Shown here piece by piece: positions 7,665 to 16,194 of a DNA stretch of 19,316 nucleotides; the first letter of the stretch is position 1, and every line of letters starts with the position of its first letter. The notes beneath the pieces are model-generated. The model saw nothing but the letters and a program-made list of their open reading frames with translations, had not been told where the DNA came from and made no database searches. This DNA comes from JADJPL01 sp964607915 (GTDB lineage Bacteria; Bacteroidota; Bacteroidia; Chitinophagales; Saprospiraceae), in assembly GCA_964607915.1 (NCBI GenBank), contig CAZSMU010000070.1, positions 1 to 19,316 on the forward strand, in the 5' to 3' direction. The position numbers were made by a program, and so were the translations under genes.

Positions 7665-8549
7665 ATGAACACAAATACAGCCCGGATTGCCCTGACTTTG
7701 CTCGCCTGCTCCCTCGCCCTGCTGCCCGCCCGGGCGCAGGAGCGCGCCCTCCTCTGGTCGGTGAGCGGAAAAGACCTCAAAGCACCTTCCTACGTCTATG
7801 GTACCATCCACATGATTGGGAAGTCGGACTTCTTTATGACAGAGGCTACTAAAAAAGCCTTTGCAAACGCCCGTCGCGTGACCTTCGAAATAGACATGGA
7901 CGATATGTCGGACTTCAGCAAGCTCATGCCGATGTTGAGCCAGTCTTTTATGAAAAAAGATACCTCCCTTCAGGACCTGCTCACTCCCGAGGATTATACG
8001 GCCGTGAAAAAACACTTCGAAGGCCTGGGGCTCCCCATGTTCCTCGTAAACCGCATCAAGCCGCTGTTCCTCACCGCCCTCGACCCGTCCATGATGGGTG
8101 CGCCCGGCGGCCGGGATGCCATAACCTCCTACGAAATGGAGTTCATGGAAATGGCCCAGGCTGCGAAAAAACCCGTAGAGGGCCTGGAAACCATGGCTTT
8201 CCAAATGAGCATCTTCGACAGCATCCCCTATCGCCACCAGGCCGAAATGCTGGCCGCCACAGTCCGCAGCCTAAATCAGGGGGAAGATGATTCGTTCAAA
8301 AAACTGGTGCAGCTATACAAAGACCAGGATATCGAAGGCATGCAGCGCCAGGCTTCCGAAGACCCGGAAATCGCCGGATTTGAACAGGTGCTGCTGACGA
8401 ACCGAAACCGAAACTGGATTCCGGTGATGGAAAAGATGATGGTAGAAAAACCGACCTTCTTCGCCGTCGGCGCCGGTCACCTGGGTGGGGAAAACGGGGT
8501 GCTGCGCCTCCTCAAAGCAGTCGGCTATACGGTCGAACCCATCCGCTAA
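7665..8549 (+). CDS. TraB/GumN family protein, secreted
   Basis: A 294-aa protein with a clear signal peptide (about 1-24, cleavage after PARA). The two conserved GxxH-type motifs of the TraB/GumN/Tiki family are present: YGTIHM (45-50) near the N-terminus and GAGHLGGENGVLRLL near the C-terminus, which together form a putative metal site. FEIDMDD carries the conserved acidic residues that follow the first motif. Tiki relatives are metalloproteases; the bacterial role is unresolved. The mature protein should be periplasmic or surface-exposed. The start at 7665 is three bases after the DUF3137 stop, implying co-transcription. Confidence 0.88.
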   Translation: MNTNTARIALTLLACSLALLPARAQERALLWSVSGKDLKAPSYVYGTIHMIGKSDFFMTEATKKAFANARRVTFEIDMDDMSDFSKLMPMLSQSFMKKDTSLQDLLTPEDYTAVKKHFEGLGLPMFLVNRIKPLFLTALDPSMMGAPGGRDAITSYEMEFMEMAQAAKKPVEGLETMAFQMSIFDSIPYRHQAEMLAATVRSLNQGEDDSFKKLVQLYKDQDIEGMQRQASEDPEIAGFEQVLLTNRNRNWIPVMEKMMVEKPTFFAVGAGHLGGENGVLRLLKAVGYTVEPIR

Positions 8550-8553
8550 GGCA

Positions 8554-8577
8554 AGCATGTACCTATGCTGATTTTTG
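8554..8577 (+). terminator. Weak hairpin terminator after the TraB/GumN gene
   Basis: AGCAT (8554-8558) can pair with ATGCT (8565-8569) around a 6-base loop, followed by GATTTTTG. The stem is only 5 bp, so termination efficiency is uncertain. Confidence 0.35.
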
Positions 8578-8644
8578 TCAGCTATCGAGCGTATAATTAT
8601 CATTTCCAGTTTGTTGTAAAAAGGCTAATATGTGGGCAAATGGT

Positions 8645-8664
8645 AGACTTGTCGCGAGAGGGAT
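8645..8664 (-). repeat. Dispersed 20-bp motif, copy D (inverted)
   Basis: On the minus strand this reads ATCCCTCTCGCGACAAGTCT, 18 of 20 identical to copy A. It lies in the 184-base gap between the TraB/GumN stop and the universal stress protein start, about 70 bases before the ATG at 8734. Confidence 0.6.
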
Positions 8665-8733
8665 GTAACCGGAACGCGGATTGCGATGTATCCCCTTGCG
8701 ATGGTTCTGTTTCTTGACCAAAATTGCACACGT

Positions 8734-9662
8734 ATGAATGCCATCGTCAAAAAAGAAAAGAAAGCGGCTGCACACAGCACCGCTTTCTCCGTCCGCCACA
8801 TGCTGGCCGCCCTGAATTTGGGTAGTTCCGACGAATCGGTACTGCGGTATCTCGATTTCTTTACGGCTGCCGTACCGGTGAAAACAACGCGCATCCTGCA
8901 CGTCATCCCGCGCTTTGAATGGTTCCAGGGCCTTGAGCCGGTTGCGGCCATGGTTCCCGATGCCCTCGGGTTCAACAAGGGCGTGCGGGAAGAAGTGGAA
9001 TCGCGCGTTCAGATGCACCCGCTCTGCCAACAGAGCAAGGTCTCGTCGGAGGTACGCGAGGGTAACCCGCTGGAACACATCCTGAGCGAAGCGGAAGCGC
9101 TGAAGGCCGACCTCGTCGTAGTCGGACAAAAACGGGAGGCGGCCGACCGCGGCATCCTCGCCGGCAACCTGGTCCGGAAAGCACCGGCAAATGTGCTCAT
9201 CGTACCGGAATACGCGCCCGCCCAAATCAGCCATATCGTCGTTCCGGTTGATTTTTCCCCCTACTCTGTGAAAGCGCTCGAGACTGCACTCGCGCTGCGC
9301 CGCACCCTCGGAGCGTCCGTCCGCATCACCTGCGTCAATGTCTATGAGCTGCCCAACCTCAACATCTATCTCGTCGAAAAGATAGAAGACGTGCGGCGTA
9401 TGGTGGTCGAGGACCGCAGAGCGGCTTTCCGCGATTTCCTCAAACGCTACGCCGGAGCAGAAGCAGACACCATCGAAACGGCCTTCGTCGAACGGCAGTC
9501 TTCCAGCGTGGCTTCCTGCATCTATGGATATGTGCGCCAGCAGGGTGCCAACCTCCTCGTGATGGGCGCTAAAGGACACTCTCAGGTCGAGCGCCTACTC
9601 CTGGGCAGCGTATCGGAAAGCCTGCTCAAAATAGACGGCGACGTGCCCATGCTGGTCATTCG
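8734..9662 (+). CDS. Tandem-domain universal stress protein (3' end in assembly gap)
   Basis: Two UspA domains in one chain. The second domain, starting at ISHIVVPVDFSPYSVKALE, ends in the ATP-binding signature MGAKGHSQVERLLLGSVS (G-x2-G-x9-G-S) and the typical final strand MLVI, so only a few codons can be lost in the gap that begins at 9663. The first domain has the degenerate signature GQKREAADRGILAGN, in which the second glycine is Arg, so it probably does not bind nucleotide in the usual way. Start choice: the ATG at 8734 (MNAIVKKEKK) precedes the domain closely; the in-frame ATG at 8686 would add 16 atypical residues. Bacteroidota Usp proteins of about 280-310 aa commonly have this two-domain form. 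Role: stress or starvation response, cytoplasmic. Confidence 0.88.
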
Positions 9663-9762
9663 NNNNNNNNNNNNNNNNNNNNNNNNNNNNNNNNNNNNNN
9701 NNNNNNNNNNNNNNNNNNNNNNNNNNNNNNNNNNNNNNNNNNNNNNNNNNNNNNNNNNNNNN
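9663..9762. other. Scaffold gap of 100 N
   Basis: Exactly one hundred undetermined bases, a conventional placeholder length, so the true distance is unknown. It separates the last visible Usp codon from the upstream region of the 95-aa protein. Any apparent frame through it is meaningless. Confidence 0.98.
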
Positions 9763-9765
9763 CTG

Positions 9766-9776
9766 GTTGCGAGGGG
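9766..9776 (-). repeat. Dispersed motif, copy E (partial, at gap edge)
   Basis: GTTGCGAGGGG matches the core of the motif on the minus strand over 11 bases. The flank that would complete it is different (CTG before the core) and lies within four bases of the N run. Confidence 0.35.
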
Positions 9777-9806
9777 TTGTTTTACCAACCGTTTTGCGTA
9801 ACTTAG
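9777..9806 (+). promoter_or_regulatory. Candidate promoter of the 95-aa gene
   Basis: TTG at 9777-9779 is followed, with a 19-base spacer, by TAACTTAG at 9799-9806, which has one mismatch to TAnnTTTG. The ATG lies 7 bases downstream. A small hairpin GGTTG/CAACC sits in the spacer. Confidence 0.4.
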
Positions 9807-9813
9807 CTCCATT

Positions 9814-10101
9814 ATGGCGAGCAAAGTGAAATTTCTGAAAGACGGCCGGTACAAACTGTCGCTCGACGACGACCTGCGGGGCGTACTGGGGCAGGCTATG
9901 GCTGCTGCACTCCATTTCGACGGGGAAGAGATGGAGGACTACCTCTTTGCGCTGCTGTCGGAAACGCTGCGCGCTGTCGAAACCCAGGAGACACCCCGCC
10001 TGACCCACAGCGCCGTGCTGGCCATGTTGCGCGTGGCGGGTAAATATCTGGATGAACCAACGCGATTTTTCCTGCTGGGCCTGTTCAAACCGAATGGGTG
10101 A
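9814..10101 (+). CDS. Hypothetical protein, 95 aa
   Basis: Not recognised. The protein starts MASKVKFLKDGRYKLSLDDDLRG, a short beta-like segment, then continues with helical, Leu/Ala-rich and moderately acidic sequence to KPNG. No signal peptide, membrane helix, Cys cluster or DNA-binding signature is visible. A promoter-like pair of boxes precedes it at suitable spacing. Its last 17 bases overlap the 3' end of the methyltransferase gene on the other strand. The balanced amino-acid composition and good spacing favour a real gene; a spurious frame is possible. Confidence 0.6.
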   Translation: MASKVKFLKDGRYKLSLDDDLRGVLGQAMAAALHFDGEEMEDYLFALLSETLRAVETQETPRLTHSAVLAMLRVAGKYLDEPTRFFLLGLFKPNG

Positions 10102-10978
10102 AGCGGACAAAAGAACCCAGGGGGAGCCTGGCCCCGCGCCGGTCCGGGACAAACAACTCGCCAAACTCCGGCAGGGCAACCTGCGGGAAGTGTTGGCGTA
10201 CCAGGTTGTCGGCTACCAAAGGGGAGAACCCCATGGAATAGAGATTCAAAAGAAAAACCCCGTGGTGGGAATCCAGCAGTTCCCGGCAGAGTCCTAACAA
10301 TTCGTTGAGGTGCTTTTCCAACAGCCACTTTTCTCCTTCCGGCCCTCTGCCATACGCAGGGGGATCCAGTATGATGGCGTGGAAGGTACGTCCGCGCCGC
10401 GCCTCCTTTTTTGCAAACTTCAAGGCGTCTTCTACGGCCCAGCGGATGTTTTCCAGTCCGCTGGCTTCCATGTTTTGCCTGGCCCAGGTAATCACAGGCT
10501 TTACGGCGTCCACGTGGACGACGTCGGCACCGGCTGCCCGGGCAGCTAAGGAAGCCCCACCGGTGTAGGCGAAGAGGTTCAGCGCTCGCGGGCTTTCTAT
10601 GGGGATGGCACGGATGGCATCGTACAGATAGTTCCAGTTGGCAGCTTGCTCCGGGAAAATGCCCAGGTGCTTGAAGGAAGTTAGCCCCAGTCGGAATTGC
10701 AGGTGCATACCCCCGTAGTCGTACCCGATGAACCATTGTTCCGGCATACCAGGTTTGAGCGTCCAGTTGCCCTCGTCCGATTGGACGGGGGAGGTGTTCC
10801 TGCGCTCGAAAATAGCCTGCGCTTGCCGCGCCCATTCTGCTTCGCCCAGCGCGGGCGACCAGATGGCCTGTGGTTCGGGGCGGGATACCACAAAGCGCCC
10901 GAAGCGCTCCAATTTCCGGTAATCCCCGCTGTCTATCAATTCATAGTCGGGGAAGTGCGGGAGTCCAACGAGTTTCAA
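10085..10978 (-). CDS. Class I SAM-dependent methyltransferase, RlmI/RlmK-like (COG1092 type)
   Basis: A 297-aa protein. The Rossmann motif I LNLFAYTGGASLAARAAGA carries the SAM-binding glycines, VDAVKPVITWARQN follows as motif II, and AIILDPPAYGRGPEGEKW gives the DPPxxG catalytic motif IV typical of nucleic-acid base methyltransferases. The N-terminal about 110 residues are a separate domain, and the chain lacks the PUA domain of E. coli RlmI. It probably methylates rRNA, with the target unknown. It is divergent from the SpoU gene at 11059, another RNA methyltransferase, so the two may share regulation from the 80-base spacer. Its 3' end overlaps the 95-aa gene by 17 bases. Confidence 0.87.
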   Translation of the reverse strand: MKLVGLPHFPDYELIDSGDYRKLERFGRFVVSRPEPQAIWSPALGEAEWARQAQAIFERRNTSPVQSDEGNWTLKPGMPEQWFIGYDYGGMHLQFRLGLTSFKHLGIFPEQAANWNYLYDAIRAIPIESPRALNLFAYTGGASLAARAAGADVVHVDAVKPVITWARQNMEASGLENIRWAVEDALKFAKKEARRGRTFHAIILDPPAYGRGPEGEKWLLEKHLNELLGLCRELLDSHHGVFLLNLYSMGFSPLVADNLVRQHFPQVALPEFGELFVPDRRGARLPLGSFVRFTHSV

Positions 10979-11058
10979 TGCAACGCTTTTTTATCAGAAT
11001 TCAAGGAAAGTTGCCAAATTACAGAAAATGTAGTCATTTTGTGATAAAACTACGCAAG

Positions 11059-11865
11059 ATGGCGCGTATCATAAACAGTGTACAAAACCCCTTGGTCAAG
11101 CAGGTGCTGCTGTTGGCGGAGAAGGCCCGGGAACGAAAAAAGCAGGGACTCATCGTAGCGGAAGGGCTGCGGGAGGTCGGCCTGGCGTTGAAAAACGGGT
11201 TTCGTGCGCAGTGCCTGTTGTACGACGAGAGTTGTACCGCACCCGACGCACTGGACGAGATGCTGGCGGCCGCCGTCTTCTCCCCCGGAGAGTTGATTCG
11301 CGTCAGCACCCCGGTGATGGAAAAAATCGCTTACCGGGCGGGCGTTCCGAATGTCGTCGCTTTGTTAGAACGGCGCGACCTCCGTCTGAGCGACCTGCAG
11401 CTATCGGAGAATCCATTGCTGCTGGTACTGGAGACCGTGGAAAAACCCGGCAACCTGGGGGCTATGCTGCGTACCGCCGACGCTGCAGGCGCCGACGCGG
11501 TAATCGTATGCGACCCTTTGGTGGATGAGTACAACCCCAACGTCATCCGGGCCAGCCTGGGCGCTGTCTTTTCGGTGCCTCTCGTAACGACCGAGGCTGC
11601 ACCTGCCCTCAAGTGGCTGCACCTGCACGGAGTGCGCATCCTGTCCACCTGGCTGGAGGCCAGCAGGCCCTATTTCGACTGCGACCTGCGCAGCCCCGTC
11701 GCTTTTGTGATGGGCAGCGAAGCCCACGGTATTTCCGAAGTATGGGTGCGAGAGTCTAGCGAGCGGGTCATCATCCCCATGCAAGGGGAGGTAGATTCCC
11801 TGAACGTCTCTGCCTCGGCAGCCATCGTGCTGTTTGAGGCGCTCCGGCAGCGGAGGGTCCGCTGA
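11059..11865 (+). CDS. SpoU/TrmH-family RNA 2'-O-methyltransferase
   Basis: A 268-aa SPOUT enzyme. An N-terminal substrate-binding domain (ARIINSVQNPLVKQVLLL...KKQGLIVAEG) precedes the three SPOUT knot motifs: ETVEKPGNLGAMLRTADA with the conserved Asn and Arg, AFVMGSEAHGIS, and IIPMQGEVDSLNVSASAA. This is the pattern of TrmH/RlmB-like enzymes that methylate the ribose 2'-OH of rRNA or tRNA; the exact nucleotide cannot be given. Start choice: the ATG at 11059 gives MARIINSVQNP, the normal family start; a GTG six codons upstream (11041) is possible, while the longer frame back to 10870 lies under the divergent methyltransferase gene and is not coding. It ends just before a strong hairpin. Confidence 0.92.
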   Translation: MARIINSVQNPLVKQVLLLAEKARERKKQGLIVAEGLREVGLALKNGFRAQCLLYDESCTAPDALDEMLAAAVFSPGELIRVSTPVMEKIAYRAGVPNVVALLERRDLRLSDLQLSENPLLLVLETVEKPGNLGAMLRTADAAGADAVIVCDPLVDEYNPNVIRASLGAVFSVPLVTTEAAPALKWLHLHGVRILSTWLEASRPYFDCDLRSPVAFVMGSEAHGISEVWVRESSERVIIPMQGEVDSLNVSASAAIVLFEALRQRRVR

Positions 11866-11867
11866 AA

Positions 11868-11905
11868 AGGAGAGGGGGGCACCCCCGGCGCCCCCCTCTC
11901 TCTTT
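11868..11905. terminator. Bidirectional GC-rich hairpin terminator
   Basis: GAGAGGGGGGC (11870-11880) pairs perfectly with GCCCCCCTCTC (11890-11900) over 11 bp around a 9-base loop. It is flanked by AAAAG on the left and CTTTCTC on the right. It sits exactly between the convergent SpoU and acyl-CoA ligase genes and probably ends both. Confidence 0.8.
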
Positions 11906-11906
11906 C

Positions 11907-13589
11907 TCAACTCACCTTTGACGCTGCATCGTCTTTCAACACGCGGCGCAGGATTTTACCCACATTCGTCTTAGGTAGTTGATCGATGAACTCGACAATG
12001 CGCGGGATTTTATAGCCCGTGAGGTTTTCGCGGCAAAAAGCGATGAGTTCTGCCTCTGTGAGCGAATCGTCTTTTTTCACCACATACACCTTGACGGCCT
12101 CCCCCGATTTCTCGTCGGGGATCGCTACGGCTGCCGCCTCCAGTACTTTGGGGTGCATGGCCAATACCCCTTCGATCTCGTTCGGGAACACGTTGAAGCC
12201 GGACACGAGAATCATATCTTTTTTGCGGTCCACAATCCGGAAAAAGCCGTCGGGTTCCATAACGCCGACATCGCCAGTGCTGAGCCAGCCGTCTTTGAGG
12301 ACCTCCTCCGTGGCATCCGGGCGGTTGTAGTACCCTTTCATGATTTGTGGCCCCTTGATCTGTATCTCTCCCGATTCACCTGCCGGCAAGGATTGACCCT
12401 GCTCATCTACAATCCGGATTTCGGTCGAGGGGATAGGTACTCCAATCGTGCCCAGCCTTCCCTTGCCCCCGAGAGGGTTGATGGTGGATACCGCGGAAGT
12501 CTCCGTCATGCCATATCCCTCGGATAGGTCGCAGCCGGTCACTTTTTTCCAGCGCTCGGCTACGGCCACTTGTATCGCCGTGCCGCCGCCGCCCGTGAGC
12601 TTCAGACCGCTGAAGTCCAGCTTGTCGAATTCCGGGTGGTTGAGCAAAGCATTGAACAGCGTGTTCACCCCGGTGATGGCATTGACCGGAAAAGTCTTGA
12701 ATTCCTTAATGATGGAACCAATGTCGCGGCCGTTGATGACCAGCACGTTCATCCCGCCGCGGTACATGAAACAGAGTGCATTGACGGTGAATGCAAAGAT
12801 ATGGTACAAGGGCAGCGCACAAATGATGATAGGGTCTTTGATCTGGTTGATGATATCCCCCCCCATCGCATTGAACTGCAGGACGTTGGAAACCAGGTTC
12901 CGGTTGGTGAGCATCGCGCCTTTGGATACGCCCGTGGTGCCACCGGTATATTGCAGCAAAATGACGTCGTCGGGGCTGCTCTTGACCGGGTTGAACGTTT
13001 TTCCCTTGCCCACCTGGATGGCGTGCGAGAAGGTGACTGCCCCGGGCAGCGAATACGCCGGCACCATCTTGCGCACCTTGCGCACGACGTAGTTGACCAG
13101 CAAATTTTTGGGGAAGTTGAGCATCTCTCCCGCACTGGTCAGGACGATGTGCTTGATGCTCGTCTCGCCCAGAATTTTTTCGAGGTTGAACGCGAAGTTC
13201 TCCGCAATCACGATGGCCGTGGAGCCGGAGTCATTGAACTGGTGGAGCATCTCCCGCGGCGTATAGAGCGGGTTGGTGTTGACGACCACGAGACCGGCGC
13301 GCAAGGCTCCGAACAGGGCAATGGGGTACTGCAGCATATTGGGCATCATGAAGGCAATGCGGTCGCCCGGCTTCAGCCCAATGGACTGCAGGTACGCTGC
13401 AAACTGCCGACACAGCACGTCCATTTCCCCGTAGGTGATCTTCTTGCCCATATAGGCAAACGCATACTTGTCCTTGAATTTTTTGAAGCAGCCATCGTAC
13501 ATCTCAGAAATGGACGAGAAAGCTTCTGAATCAATGTGCGCAGGTACTTCGCTTGAGTAATGCTGCAGCCAGATATGGTCAGTGCTCAT
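11907..13589 (-). CDS. fadD: Long-chain-fatty-acid-CoA ligase (FadD-like)
   Basis: A 560-aa ANL-superfamily adenylate-forming enzyme, the length of E. coli FadD. Signatures in order: the P-loop-like YTGGTTGVSKGA (214-225), the adenylate-binding GYGMTETS (358-365), GWLSTGD (434-440), the hinge DRKKDMILVSGFNVFP (454-469), and the C-terminal PKTNVGKILRR with the catalytic lysine (K545). It activates fatty acids with ATP and CoA for beta-oxidation or lipid synthesis, at the inner face of the membrane. No beta-oxidation genes are adjacent. On the minus strand, TATTTTTG at 13650-13643 matches the -7 consensus about 54 bases before the ATG. It ends at the shared hairpin 11868-11905. The family is certain; the chain-length preference is inferred. 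Confidence 0.94.
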   Translation of the reverse strand: MSTDHIWLQHYSSEVPAHIDSEAFSSISEMYDGCFKKFKDKYAFAYMGKKITYGEMDVLCRQFAAYLQSIGLKPGDRIAFMMPNMLQYPIALFGALRAGLVVVNTNPLYTPREMLHQFNDSGSTAIVIAENFAFNLEKILGETSIKHIVLTSAGEMLNFPKNLLVNYVVRKVRKMVPAYSLPGAVTFSHAIQVGKGKTFNPVKSSPDDVILLQYTGGTTGVSKGAMLTNRNLVSNVLQFNAMGGDIINQIKDPIIICALPLYHIFAFTVNALCFMYRGGMNVLVINGRDIGSIIKEFKTFPVNAITGVNTLFNALLNHPEFDKLDFSGLKLTGGGGTAIQVAVAERWKKVTGCDLSEGYGMTETSAVSTINPLGGKGRLGTIGVPIPSTEIRIVDEQGQSLPAGESGEIQIKGPQIMKGYYNRPDATEEVLKDGWLSTGDVGVMEPDGFFRIVDRKKDMILVSGFNVFPNEIEGVLAMHPKVLEAAAVAIPDEKSGEAVKVYVVKKDDSLTEAELIAFCRENLTGYKIPRIVEFIDQLPKTNVGKILRRVLKDDAASKVS

Positions 13590-13642
13590 GACAGTGTATT
13601 TATTTTTTGCGGTAAAAAGGGTGTTTTTTTATTGAAAACATT

Positions 13643-13650
13643 CAAAAATA
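13643..13650 (-). promoter_or_regulatory. -7 box candidate for the acyl-CoA ligase gene
   Basis: TATTTTTG on the minus strand fits TAnnTTTG exactly and gives a leader of roughly 45 bases. No convincing -33 TTTG was found at the right spacing. The spacer is AT-rich, so a chance match is possible. Confidence 0.35.
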
Positions 13651-13703
13651 AGTATAAATGTCTGAAAATTTGAAGGAGACAGAAATATATTTCCAAATAC
13701 CTG

Positions 13704-13718
13704 CCCTCGGGAACAAGT
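13704..13718 (+). repeat. Dispersed motif, copy F (degenerate)
   Basis: CCCTCGGGAACAAGT resembles CCCTCGCAACAAGT with one substitution and one inserted base. It lies about 25 bases upstream of the helicase start, between genes. On its own it would not be called; it is listed because it agrees in context with copies A-D. Confidence 0.3.
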
Positions 13719-13743
13719 GCCGGGGCGGGTTGTTATGCAATCT

Positions 13744-16194
13744 ATGACAAATGACGCGCTACTTGGTTCGGCAGAGAAGTGGTTTTCGCAACAGTCCTGG
13801 CAGCCCTTTGCTTTCCAGCGCTCCGCGTGGTTAGCCTGCCTGGAGGGGCGGGAAGGCCTGGTGAACGCACCTACGGGAAGCGGGAAAACGTATTCCCTGC
13901 TGCTGCCGATCTTACTGGAAGGGATGCGCGAGCGGCATGCGGGCACTGCCCGTCCGGGGGTACAGGCCATCTGGATCACGCCTGTCCGGGCCCTGGCAGG
14001 GGAAATCCTGCTGGCTGCAAAACGCGCCGTGCAAGGACTGGGATTGGACTGGGAAGTGGCCGTGCGCAACGGGGATACCGGTGCCGCCGACCGACAGCGC
14101 CAAAAGAAAAAACCGCCCGAAATCCTGATCCTCACCCCGGAAAGCCTGCACCTGCTGTTGGCCATGAAAGGATACCCGCAGTACTTCCAGTCCCTGAAAA
14201 CGCTTGTTTGCGATGAATGGCACGAATTGCTGGGCTCCAAACGGGGCGTACAGATGGAATTGGCCATCTCCCGACTGCGCAGTATCTCCCCCCGGCTAAA
14301 AGTATGGGGTATCTCGGCTACTATTGGCAACCTCGAAGAAGCATTGGCAGTCCTCCTGGGCTCCAGAGCCGATGAAACGGGGCACATCATCATCCGTGCC
14401 GATATTGAAAAAAAAATCGAGGTGCAGACCCTGCTGCCCGACGAAATTGAGCGCTTCCCCTGGGCAGGCCATCTGGGGCTGCGCATGGTGGAAAAGGTAT
14501 TGCCCATCATCGAGCGGAGCAAGAGCACCCTGCTCTTCGCCAACACCCGTTCGCAATGCGAAATCTGGTACCGACAGCTCCTCGATGTTTGTCCCGACCT
14601 GGCGGGTGCATTGGCCATGCACCATGGCGCCCTGAGCCGCGAACTGCGCGACTGGGTCGAAAACGCCCTCCACGAAGGGGTGCTGAAAGCCGTAGTCTGC
14701 ACGTCCAGCCTCGACCTGGGCGTAGATTTCCGCCCTGTGGAAACCATCGTGCAGATTGGCAGCCCCAAAGGAGTCGCCCGCTGTATGCAGCGGGCAGGCC
14801 GCAGCGGACATCAGCCGGGGGCCCTGAGTCGCATTTTTTTTGCCCCCACCCATAGCCTCGAACTGGTGGAAGGAGCCGCGCTCCGGCAGGCCATCGCCTC
14901 CGGACAGGTGGAGAGCCGTACGCCATACGTGCGTTGCTTCGATGTGCTGGCCCAGTACCTGCTCACCCTGGCCGTGTCAGAAGGCTTTCGCCCGGAGGAG
15001 ATCCTGCCCGAAGTGCAGCGTACGTTTGCTTTTGAAAGTATATCCCGGCAAGAATGGGACTGGGTGCTGTCGTTTATCCGCGATGGAGGAGCATCTCTGC
15101 ACGCGTATGACGAATTTAAAAAGGTGGAGGTCGGTGAGGATGGGTTGTACCGCGTCAACAGTCGGCGCATCGCTATGCAGCACCGCATGCAGATAGGCAC
15201 CATCGTGAGCGATGCCGGCATGCAGGTCCAATACGTCAGTGGAGGGTATCTCGGCACCATCGAGGAGCGCTTCGTGGGCTTGTTGAAGCCGGGGGATGTG
15301 TTTTGGTTTGCAGGAAAAAACCTGGAGCTGGTGCGCATCAAAGAGATGACCGTACAGGTGCGGGCCAGCAAGCAAAAAGATGGAAAAGTACCTTCCTGGC
15401 TGGGCGGGCGCCTGCCCTGGTCCTCCCAAATGGGCGAACATCTGCGCCTCAAAATAGACGAGGCCGCCTCAGGCGCCGCCGTAGACCCGGAACTTGTGGC
15501 ACTGGAACCCCTCTTCGCCCTCCAGCGCACGCGCTCCCACCTGCCGCGCAATGATGAACTCCTGCTGGAATACTTCTCCACCAAAGAGGGCTTCCACCTT
15601 CTGGTGTATCCCTTTGAAGGCCGGTTCGTGCACGAGGGTATGAGCGCACTGCTCGCCTACCGCCTGTCGCGTCTGCAACCCATTTCTTTTTCCATTGCCA
15701 TGAACGACTACGGCTTCGAGCTGTTGTCCGATAGCGAAATACCAGTAGAAGAGGCGCTCCGCCAGGGCTTTTTCTCGACAAAAGCACTGGGCGCCGATAT
15801 CGAAAGCAGCCTCAACGCCACAGAACTTGCCCGACGGCGCTTCCGCGATATCGCAGGCATCGCAGGGCTCATATTCAAAGGGTATCCGGGAAAACAGAAG
15901 AAAGACCGGCATGTGCAGGCCTCTTCGCAACTCTTCTTCGACGTGTTCAAAGTCTATGAACCGGATAACCTGCTCCTGCAACAAGCGCACGAGGAGGCCC
16001 GCCTGTTCCAACTGGAAGAGGCCCGGCTGCGCAGTGCCCTGCAACGCATTGCCGGGCAGCGCATCGTGCTGTCGCGCCCGTCGAAGGCCACTCCGTTTGC
16101 GTTCCCCATCCTCGTGGATCGCCTCCGCGTGCGCCTCAGCTCGGAAAAACTGGAAGACCGCATCCGAAAAATGCAAAAAGAGTTTGCCCTATGA
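13744..16194 (+). CDS. Ligase-associated DNA-damage-response DEXH-box helicase (Lhr-like)
   Basis: An 816-aa superfamily 2 helicase. Motifs: I APTGSGKT, Ia TPVRALAGEI, II CDEWHELLGSKRG (DEWH variant of DExH), III GISATIGN, V VCTSSLDLGVDF and VI QRAGRSGH, followed by the Lhr-type winged-helix and C-terminal domains. Length and motif variants match the helicase of the bacterial cluster that also encodes an ATP-dependent DNA ligase, an exonuclease and PdeM; here only PdeM follows. Role: 3'-5' DNA unwinding in repair, by family inference. Start choice: the ATG at 13744 (MTNDALL) puts the first conserved segment at the usual distance; the ATG at 13735 and the GTG at 13717 are in-frame alternatives. 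The TGA overlaps the pdeM ATG by four bases (ATGA), so translation is coupled. Confidence 0.92.
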   Translation: MTNDALLGSAEKWFSQQSWQPFAFQRSAWLACLEGREGLVNAPTGSGKTYSLLLPILLEGMRERHAGTARPGVQAIWITPVRALAGEILLAAKRAVQGLGLDWEVAVRNGDTGAADRQRQKKKPPEILILTPESLHLLLAMKGYPQYFQSLKTLVCDEWHELLGSKRGVQMELAISRLRSISPRLKVWGISATIGNLEEALAVLLGSRADETGHIIIRADIEKKIEVQTLLPDEIERFPWAGHLGLRMVEKVLPIIERSKSTLLFANTRSQCEIWYRQLLDVCPDLAGALAMHHGALSRELRDWVENALHEGVLKAVVCTSSLDLGVDFRPVETIVQIGSPKGVARCMQRAGRSGHQPGALSRIFFAPTHSLELVEGAALRQAIASGQVESRTPYVRCFDVLAQYLLTLAVSEGFRPEEILPEVQRTFAFESISRQEWDWVLSFIRDGGASLHAYDEFKKVEVGEDGLYRVNSRRIAMQHRMQIGTIVSDAGMQVQYVSGGYLGTIEERFVGLLKPGDVFWFAGKNLELVRIKEMTVQVRASKQKDGKVPSWLGGRLPWSSQMGEHLRLKIDEAASGAAVDPELVALEPLFALQRTRSHLPRNDELLLEYFSTKEGFHLLVYPFEGRFVHEGMSALLAYRLSRLQPISFSIAMNDYGFELLSDSEIPVEEALRQGFFSTKALGADIESSLNATELARRRFRDIAGIAGLIFKGYPGKQKKDRHVQASSQLFFDVFKVYEPDNLLLQQAHEEARLFQLEEARLRSALQRIAGQRIVLSRPSKATPFAFPILVDRLRVRLSSEKLEDRIRKMQKEFAL

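Noticed and set aside
6201..8237. 678-codon open frame on the minus strand
   Set aside because: It runs antisense across three well-supported genes (PLP enzyme, DUF3137, TraB/GumN) and has no recognisable domain; long antisense frames are common in GC-rich DNA.
8578..9579. 333-codon minus-strand frame
   Set aside because: Antisense to the universal stress protein gene.
12570..13529. 319-codon plus-strand frame
   Set aside because: Antisense to the acyl-CoA ligase; its composition mirrors the complementary codons.
13786..13797. TTCGCAACAGTC inside the helicase gene as a motif copy
   Set aside because: Missing one base of the core and lacking the C-rich half; explained by the codons for FSQQS.
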